Part shown: one piece after another, positions 57,683 to 64,000 of the stretch | Numbering within the stretch: position 1 is the first letter of the stretch | Layout: the number at the start of each line of letters is the position of its first letter | Source of the DNA: Hyphomicrobiales bacterium | GTDB taxonomy: Bacteria > Pseudomonadota > Alphaproteobacteria > Rhizobiales > Beijerinckiaceae | DNA: 64,000 nt | NCBI GenBank assembly: GCA_003963405.1 | Contig: RXIY01000064.1 | Location: forward strand, 62,001-126,000 | Reading direction: 5' to 3' | The notes under the pieces: generated by a model | Database searches by the model: none | Told to the model about the DNA's origin: nothing | What the model saw: the letters and a program-made list of their open reading frames with translations, nothing else | Made by a program: the position numbers and the translations under genes

Positions 57683-59191
57683 ATGAAGCCGCGCCTCACG
57701 CATCTTCTCTTCGCCGCGCTCGCCGTCGCCGCTTTCGGCCTCGGCGTGGCGGCGCTGCGTTTCATGCCCGGAGCCGGCAAGGCGCGCGGTCCCGGCGCCG
57801 CCAGGGTCGTCGCCCTCGGCGCGCCCCATCCGGCCGGCGGCGCCATCGTGACAGGCCTGCGCCGCGGCCTCCCGCCCTCATCCGTCTCCACGGCCGACGC
57901 CGCCCCACCCGCGCCGCAAGCGCCGGCGGCTCCGCCGCTCCCCGGATTGGCCCCGCAACCGGCCGCGCCGCAGGCCCTCGCCGCCGTGGCGCCCGCCGGC
58001 GCCGCGCCCCAAGCCCCGGCCGCCGGTCTCGATGGCGGGGGCGTCGAGGGCTCTGTCTCTTTCCCGCCGCCCCCGCCGGTCCGCCCAGTGGAACTGCGCA
58101 ACGCGGAAACGCCCTTGGCCAATGCCTCGGGAGAAACGCCGCTGCCGCCCGTCCGCCCGCGCGACCTCGCCGCGCTTGAGGTCCCGGCCCCGGCCGAGCC
58201 GCCGGCCCCCGCTCCCCCGCCGCCGCAGACGGCCCAGCAGCCTCCGGCCTCGTCATGGTCTTTTCCGCAATGGCCGCAGGCGCCGCAGCCGGCGCCCGAG
58301 ACCGCGCCCCCCGCCGGCGCAGCGGCGCCCGCGCCGCTTTACGCCGATGTGCCGACGCCCCCGGCCCGCCCCGCCGATCTCGGCAAGCTGGCCGCCCTCG
58401 CGCCCGCGAGCGATTCGGCCGCCCAGACGCCTCCGGGGGCCGCCGCGGCGCCGGCCGCCGCGCCGGACGGGGTTCAACTCGCCCGCCTGCAGGAGCCGGC
58501 CCTGCGGCCGGCGCCGGAGGACGCCTTCCAGCCGCCGCCGCCGAAATTCGGCATGGGCGACCCCGTCTTCGTGCGCATTTTCAAGCAGGAGGGGCAACTG
58601 GAGCTGTGGCTGAAGAAGAACGGCCGCTATGCGCTCTACAAGACCTTCCCGATCTGCAAATGGTCGGGCCGGCTCGGCCCCAAGATCAAGGAGGCGGACT
58701 ACCAGTCGCCCGAGGGCTTCTACAGCGTCTCGGCCAAGCAGCTCAATCCGCACTCCAATTATTACCGCGCCTTCAATGTCGGCTATCCCAACGCCTTCGA
58801 CCGGCAGAACGGCCGCACGGGCGGGCTCGTCATGGTGCATGGCGCCTGCAAGTCGGTCGGCTGTTTCGCCATGACCGACCGCGGGATCGAGGAAATCTAC
58901 GGCTTCGTCGAAGCGGCCCTGCGCGCCGGGCAGAAGGAAATCCCGGTGCATATCTTTCCCTTTCGCATGACGGAGGCCAATCTTGCGCGCGAGACGGGGA
59001 ATGGCGGCGGCTGGCTCGCCTTCGTCAGCGGCGGCGGCGGTTATGCGCAATGGGCGGGCTTCTGGCACAATCTCAAACAGGGCTACGACATGTTCGAGCA
59101 GACGGGCGAGCCGCCGGTCGCCTTCGCCTGCGGCGACCATTATGAATTCGACGGCGGCTCCTCCGCCTGCCGCCGCGTCGCCGGCTGGTGA
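57683..59191 (+). CDS. L,D-transpeptidase (YkuD/YafK type) with long Pro/Ala-rich region
   Basis: The 502-residue protein has an N-terminal signal/anchor helix (residues 6-25), about 240 residues rich in Pro and Ala with scattered Gly/Ser, then a YkuD catalytic domain (about 290-450). The catalytic box is MVHGACKSVGCFAMTD, with His in HGA and the nucleophile cysteine near residue 394 in SVGCFAMTD. The YafK subgroup cuts or forms Lpp- or peptide-linked muropeptides. The Pro/Ala stretch probably spans the peptidoglycan or periplasm. It lies 54 nt after apt. Confidence 0.88.
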   Translation: MKPRLTHLLFAALAVAAFGLGVAALRFMPGAGKARGPGAARVVALGAPHPAGGAIVTGLRRGLPPSSVSTADAAPPAPQAPAAPPLPGLAPQPAAPQALAAVAPAGAAPQAPAAGLDGGGVEGSVSFPPPPPVRPVELRNAETPLANASGETPLPPVRPRDLAALEVPAPAEPPAPAPPPPQTAQQPPASSWSFPQWPQAPQPAPETAPPAGAAAPAPLYADVPTPPARPADLGKLAALAPASDSAAQTPPGAAAAPAAAPDGVQLARLQEPALRPAPEDAFQPPPPKFGMGDPVFVRIFKQEGQLELWLKKNGRYALYKTFPICKWSGRLGPKIKEADYQSPEGFYSVSAKQLNPHSNYYRAFNVGYPNAFDRQNGRTGGLVMVHGACKSVGCFAMTDRGIEEIYGFVEAALRAGQKEIPVHIFPFRMTEANLARETGNGGGWLAFVSGGGGYAQWAGFWHNLKQGYDMFEQTGEPPVAFACGDHYEFDGGSSACRRVAGW

Positions 59192-59263
59192 CGTTCAGAT
59201 GTTCTTCAGACAAGGGACGTTAGACAAGCCGACGGCGCCAGCTGCGCCGCGACCGGGGACCCG

Positions 59264-59599
59264 ATGCCTGCAATCCGCACTCTCTTCTTCGCCGGCGCCG
59301 TCGGCGCCCTTATCGCCGCTCAGCCTGCCAAGGCGGGCGGACCCAATGTGGCGGTCTGCATGACCCTCGCCAACGCCTACAACACCTGCGTCGTCGAGCA
59401 GCAGAGCTACGGCGGTGGCGGATGGGGCGGCCCGAGAGGCTATGGGGGCGGGTATGGCCAGGGCTATCCCGACGATGGCGACTGGGACGACGAGGATTAC
59501 GCCTATTGGCGGGCCCAGCGCCGCGCGGCCCGCGCCAATCGCGCCCAGGCGGCCTGCATGAGCTGGCTCGTTCAGATGAAGGCCGCGAACTGCTATTGA
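59264..59599 (+). CDS. Small secreted Gly/Tyr/Asp-rich protein
   Basis: The 111-residue protein has a signal peptide (cleavage near AKAGG, residue 24). It has a cysteine pair early ([12 protein letters not shown]) and another at the end (ACMSWLV and NCY), framing a Gly/Tyr/Trp-rich segment ([19 protein letters not shown]) and an acidic patch. Two disulfides are plausible. Its family is unknown to me. Like the gene at 56659 it has a Gly/Tyr low-complexity core, but the sequences are not clearly related. Confidence 0.65.
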   Translation: MPAIRTLFFAGAVGALIAAQPAKAGGPNVAVCMTLANAYNTCVVEQQSYGGGGWGGPRGYGGGYGQGYPDDGDWDDEDYAYWRAQRRAARANRAQAACMSWLVQMKAANCY

Positions 59600-59795
59600 G
59601 CCGACGCGGCCAGCGCCATTGACAAGGCCGGGCCGACGCGCTAGGCGTATTTTGCTTCGTCGCGGCGGTCTCGCCGCTTTTTTCATTTTGAAGCGAAGCG
59701 CAACCGGTCCAACTGCAAGAAGCCGGCCCGCCCGCACAGCGCCACCGCGCTATGCTCGAACAGGCGAGCGCCGGATCCGAACACGGGAAAAAAAG

Positions 59796-60098
59796 ATGTT
59801 CGCAGTCATCAAAACCGGCGGCAAGCAATATAGCGTGTCCGCCGGAGACATTATCACCGTCATGGCGCTCGAAGGCGCGCCGGGCGACAAGGTCACCTTC
59901 GACGAGGTGCTGATGATCGGGGGCGACTCCCCCAAGATCGGCGCTCCCACGGTCGCGGGCGCCACGGTGTCGGCGGAAATCGTCGGCCAGGCGCGCAGCG
60001 CCAAGTCGATCGCCTTCAAGAAGCGCCGCCGCCAGAACTCCAAGCGCAAGCGCGGGCATCGTCAGGACTTGACGCTCGTCAAGATTCTCGCGATCTAA
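59796..60098 (+). CDS. rplU: 50S ribosomal protein L21
   Basis: The 100-residue protein has the [14 protein letters not shown] start and the C-terminal [19 protein letters not shown] rRNA-binding tail. The ATG at 59796 gives the family start; the longer frame is leader. rpmA follows after 88 nt, the usual L21-L27 pair. Confidence 0.97.
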   Translation: MFAVIKTGGKQYSVSAGDIITVMALEGAPGDKVTFDEVLMIGGDSPKIGAPTVAGATVSAEIVGQARSAKSIAFKKRRRQNSKRKRGHRQDLTLVKILAI

Positions 60099-60186
60099 GC
60101 AACGGATTTTCAGGCGGCGCTCGGGGCCGCCGTAGAAACGGGCGGTCAGCACGGGCCGCCGGACAAGAACGACACGGAGCAGGACA

Positions 60187-60456
60187 ATGGCTCACAAGAA
60201 AGCGGGCGGCTCGTCGCGCAACGGCCGCGACTCGGACGGCCGGCGCCTCGGCGTCAAGAAATTCGGCGGCGAGTCCGTCGTGGCCGGCAATATCATCATT
60301 CGCCAGCGCGGGACCAAGTGGCATCCCGGCCGCAACATCGGCATGGGCAAGGATCACACGCTCTTTGCCCTCGTCGACGGCGTCGTCGAGTTTCACTCGA
60401 GCCGCGGACGCTCCAGCGTCTCGGTCGTCGTCCCGGCCGCACAGGCCGCAGAGTAA
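60187..60456 (+). CDS. rpmA: 50S ribosomal protein L27
   Basis: The 89-residue protein has the start [21 protein letters not shown], whose N-terminal arm reaches the peptidyl-transferase centre, and the [15 protein letters not shown] core. There is no Firmicutes-type cleaved N-terminal extension. A terminator-like hairpin follows at 60579-60606. Confidence 0.97.
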   Translation: MAHKKAGGSSRNGRDSDGRRLGVKKFGGESVVAGNIIIRQRGTKWHPGRNIGMGKDHTLFALVDGVVEFHSSRGRSSVSVVVPAAQAAE

Positions 60457-60578
60457 GGCGGACGGATCGCAAGCGACCCGCCGCCGGCCATTTCCCCGGC
60501 GGACAGGTCGTCTTGAGACCCCGCAAGGAGCCCAGGGCTCCAGAGCGAATGTCCGGAAAAGGTCCAACTGGGCCGATA

Positions 60579-60606
60579 GGGGGGAGCGGCCGCCGCTTCC
60601 CCCTTT
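60579..60606 (+). terminator. Terminator-like hairpin after rpmA
   Basis: GGGGGG-AGCGG (60579-60589) pairs with CCGCT-TCCCCC (60593-60603) with one G-U pair and a three-base loop, followed by TTT. It lies before the GNAT gene, so it probably ends most rplU-rpmA transcripts. Confidence 0.65.
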
Positions 60607-60648
60607 GTCGCATCCGGGGCCGGTTCGGTCTTTCGCTTGGAGCCCTTT

Positions 60649-62320
<1,672 letters not shown>

Positions 62321-62341
62321 TCAATCTTTGGGCTGCTGCGC

Positions 62342-62364
62342 CATTGACCTTGACAGGGTCAATG
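62342..62364. promoter_or_regulatory. Strong palindromic operator candidate before the Cys-rich gene
   Basis: CATTGACC (62342-62349) and GGTCAATG (62357-62364) are perfect 8-nt arms about a 7-nt centre. A TTGACC -35 lies in the left arm and TAGCTT at 62367-62372 is a weak -10 at 17 nt, so a bound dimer would control the promoter. The start codon at 62382 is only about 10 nt beyond, so the transcript would be nearly leaderless. A MerR-, TetR- or MarR-type regulator would suit; none is encoded beside it. Confidence 0.6.
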
Positions 62365-62381
62365 ACTAGCTTCCACCCGTT

Positions 62382-62774
62382 ATGATCCCGAGAAACGACA
62401 GGAGAGGGCATTTCGGCTCGACGGCGGCGACGCTGCTCGTGGCCTATCTGCTCATCCTGCAAGGGATCGCGGCGGGCGCCGTCACCAGCGCCCGCGGCTC
62501 GGCGCTGTTTTCGGACGCAATCTGCCTCGGCAAGAGCGCCGGCCCGCTCGGCGGCGCGCCTGGAGCGCCGATCCGGCCCACGCGACATGGCGACGCCTGC
62601 TGCGTCATTCATTGCGTGTCCCTCGGCGGCGCGACGGCCCCCTCCCCCTTCGTGGGCGAGACGCCGCCGCCGCTGACTTATATCGAAGCGCGGCTTGCCT
62701 TCGAACACGCCTTGTCGGGCTCAGAGGCGGCGACGCCGCCGCTTGGCTCCCGCGCCCCTCCCGCCCTGGTCTGA
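62382..62774 (+). CDS. Small Cys-containing membrane or secreted protein, DUF2946-like
   Basis: The 130-residue protein has one hydrophobic helix (residues 16-34) and then an extracytoplasmic part with CLGK, and a DACCVIHC cluster (about residues 71-78) that could bind copper or another metal. It weakly resembles DUF2946, a family often near metal-response genes, but I cannot confirm this. It may be leaderless behind the palindrome at 62342. The C-terminal third is Pro/Ala-rich. No partner gene lies next to it. Confidence 0.6.
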   Translation: MIPRNDRRGHFGSTAATLLVAYLLILQGIAAGAVTSARGSALFSDAICLGKSAGPLGGAPGAPIRPTRHGDACCVIHCVSLGGATAPSPFVGETPPPLTYIEARLAFEHALSGSEAATPPLGSRAPPALV

Positions 62775-62952
62775 AGCCGGCCGCGCTATAGCGGCGTCGA
62801 ACGACCTCGCCCGCCTGCGCGGGCGAAAGGTCTGGCGTTGGACAAAGTCTCCAGAAAGTTTGCGCTTTGATCATCGAATCCAAAGCCGGGCCGCATGGCC
62901 CGAAACGGCCAAGTTCGCGGCCGGCTGGAGCGCGTTTAGGTGACATGGGATC

Positions 62953-63399
62953 ATGGACAAGAAACCCGCGCGGGCGCGAAAGCCGGTCAAGGCCGTCGCC
63001 CGCCTCTCCTCACGCGAGCGCCGCTGCTCGCAGAATGGCAAGCTGACCGCTCCCGTCGAAGGCGCGATCCGGCTGAGCGCCTCGGCCGAGCGCCTGTATC
63101 CCGACGCGGCGCAGAAGGACCGCGTCGAGGTGATGGAAATGTATTTCGACGCCAAGGGTCGGCCGATCAAACGCAAGGGCGTCGGCGCCGAGCGCGTCGC
63201 GCGCGCCTATGACGCCCAGGGCAATCAGGTCGAGGAGGCCTATTTCAACGCGGAAGGCAAGCCGACCGTTCGCAAGGACGTGGGCGCCGCCCGCATCGCC
63301 TGGCGCTACGACGCCGCCGGCCGCCGCGTCGACGCCGCCTTCTACGGCGCCGACGGCGCCCAGATCCGTCCCGTGGGCAAGCGTCCCGCCGGGGTCTGA
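62953..63399 (+). CDS. Cytosolic repeat protein with YD/YF-DAxGxP repeats
   Basis: The 148-residue protein has no signal peptide. From about residue 60 it holds two and a half copies of a roughly 33-residue unit: YFDAKGRPI...YDAQGNQVEEA, YFNAEGKPT...YDAAGRRVDAA, FYGADGAQI. The pattern Y-F/D-A-x-G-x-P is like that of beta-strand repeats seen in bacterial sensor and surface proteins. The first 50 residues are basic and Lys/Arg/Ala-rich. Function unknown. It is convergent with the O-methyltransferase gene. Confidence 0.7.
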   Translation: MDKKPARARKPVKAVARLSSRERRCSQNGKLTAPVEGAIRLSASAERLYPDAAQKDRVEVMEMYFDAKGRPIKRKGVGAERVARAYDAQGNQVEEAYFNAEGKPTVRKDVGAARIAWRYDAAGRRVDAAFYGADGAQIRPVGKRPAGV

Positions 63400-63473
63400 C
63401 GCCCGCGTCGGGACCGTGCCGGGACACTGGCCCGGAACCGCCCCTGCGAGAGCAACGCGCGGGGGGCGCTGCG

Positions 63474-64000
63474 TCATTTTACGCGGGCAATCAGAAAGCC
63501 GTCCCAGCCTTTCGCGCCGACCGTCTGAATGACTGTGGCGCTCACGCGCGGTTCGGCGGCGACGGCGTCGAAGAGCGCCCGAGCGCCAAGCGCGCCGTCC
63601 TCCCTCGTTTGCGCATCCGCGACGGCGCCCTCGCGCACGACATTGTCGACGATGATGAGCGCGCCGGGCCGGGAAAGCCGCAACGCCCACTTGAAATAGG
63701 AAGCATTGTTCGCCTTGTCGGCGTCGATGAAGGAAAGATCGAAAGGCGCGACGCCTTCGGCTTCGAGCCCCGGCAGGACGCTGAGCGCGGCGCCGACGCG
63801 CAGGTCGACCCTGTCGGCCACCCCCTCCCGCTGAATATCGGCGCGCGCCACCTCGGCATGGCGCGGATCGACGTCGATCGTCACGATCCTCCCGCCCGCG
63901 CCGAGCGCACGCGCGAACCAGATGGTGGAATAGCCGCCGAGGGTTCCGATCTCGAGAATGCGGCCTGCGCCCGTCGCCGCGGCGATGAGATAGAGGAATT
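63474..64000 (-). CDS. O-methyltransferase, caffeoyl-CoA OMT family (runs off right edge)
   Basis: The last 175 codons are inside the window; the N-terminus is beyond it. Motif I is ILEIGTLGGYSTIWFA, followed by VTIDVDPRH (acidic ribose-binding residue) and FIDADKANNASYF, which supplies the metal-binding D-x-x-N residues, then ALIIVDNVVREG. These mark the cation-dependent class I O-methyltransferases. The substrate (often catechols or related phenolics) is unknown. The end, KGWDGFLIARVK, is family-like. Confidence 0.92.
   Translation of the reverse strand, partial: FLYLIAAATGAGRILEIGTLGGYSTIWFARALGAGGRIVTIDVDPRHAEVARADIQREGVADRVDLRVGAALSVLPGLEAEGVAPFDLSFIDADKANNASYFKWALRLSRPGALIIVDNVVREGAVADAQTREDGALGARALFDAVAAEPRVSATVIQTVGAKGWDGFLIARVK

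Overview
The window is chromosomal DNA of a high-G+C alphaproteobacterium, most likely of the Hyphomicrobiales (Rhizobiales). The evidence is an alphaproteobacterial LexA box (GAAC-N7-GAAC) in front of recA, an F1 ATP synthase operon (atpHAGDC) with no F0 genes beside it, and lineage-typical families (IalB, DUF1150, DUF2852, DUF4164 with ZapA, DUF6460, HspQ, DUF1259). A Methylocystis/Methylosinus-like methanotroph is possible, but that is a guess. There is no rRNA, tRNA, CRISPR array, insertion sequence or prophage. Almost everything is core metabolism and information processing, with islands of small secreted proteins.

Layout, left to right. 1-4000: a leftward TPP-riboswitch operon, thiO-thiS-thiG-thiE, in which thiE is fused in frame to a zinc N-acetylmuramoyl-L-alanine amidase with a peptidoglycan-binding domain; a dehydrogenase follows. 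4.1-9.3 kb: a secreted coiled-coil protein, DUF4164-zapA, gap and pgk separated by a terminator, hspQ, ialB. 9.6-16.2 kb: a YejA-type binding protein, qmcA-nfeD, mutL, and a periplasmic msrB-msrA pair. 16.2-23.1 kb: a large unrecognised protein divergent from a tandem glycine riboswitch that leads gcvT-gcvH-gcvPA-gcvPB. 23.2-31.7 kb (leftward): DUF1150, sucB, sucA, sucD, then rplA, rplK, nusG, secE. The rplA/sucD junction joins two truncated conserved operons.

31.8-44.7 kb is the accessory part: a lipoprotein, a cupredoxin-FTR1 iron uptake pair, DUF1259, Hsp20, small envelope proteins, an extensin-like peptidase homologue, a divergent serine hydroxymethyltransferase with striking upstream operators, a FemAB-like acetyltransferase, a Gdx/SugE exporter, a secreted protein of lower G+C, a 46-residue secreted peptide, a pirin and a methyltransferase. 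44.8-55.3 kb: LexA-boxed recA, alaS translationally coupled to a cyclic-nucleotide-type potassium channel, and the F1 operon. 55.7-64 kb: mtnP and apt (methylthioadenosine and adenine salvage), an L,D-transpeptidase with a long Pro/Ala linker, rplU-rpmA, a GNAT, obgE, a Cys-rich membrane protein behind a strong palindrome, a repeat protein and a partial O-methyltransferase.

How it fits together: the two riboswitches tie thiamine synthesis and glycine cleavage to their products, and thiamine diphosphate is the cofactor of SucA encoded here. Glycine cleavage and serine hydroxymethyltransferase share the one-carbon folate pool, while MtnP and Apt recycle the products of polyamine and SAM metabolism. 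The most unusual items are the ThiE-amidase fusion, the palindrome-controlled Cys-rich protein, the SHMT paralogue with an altered active-site loop, and the operon breakpoint between rplA and sucD.
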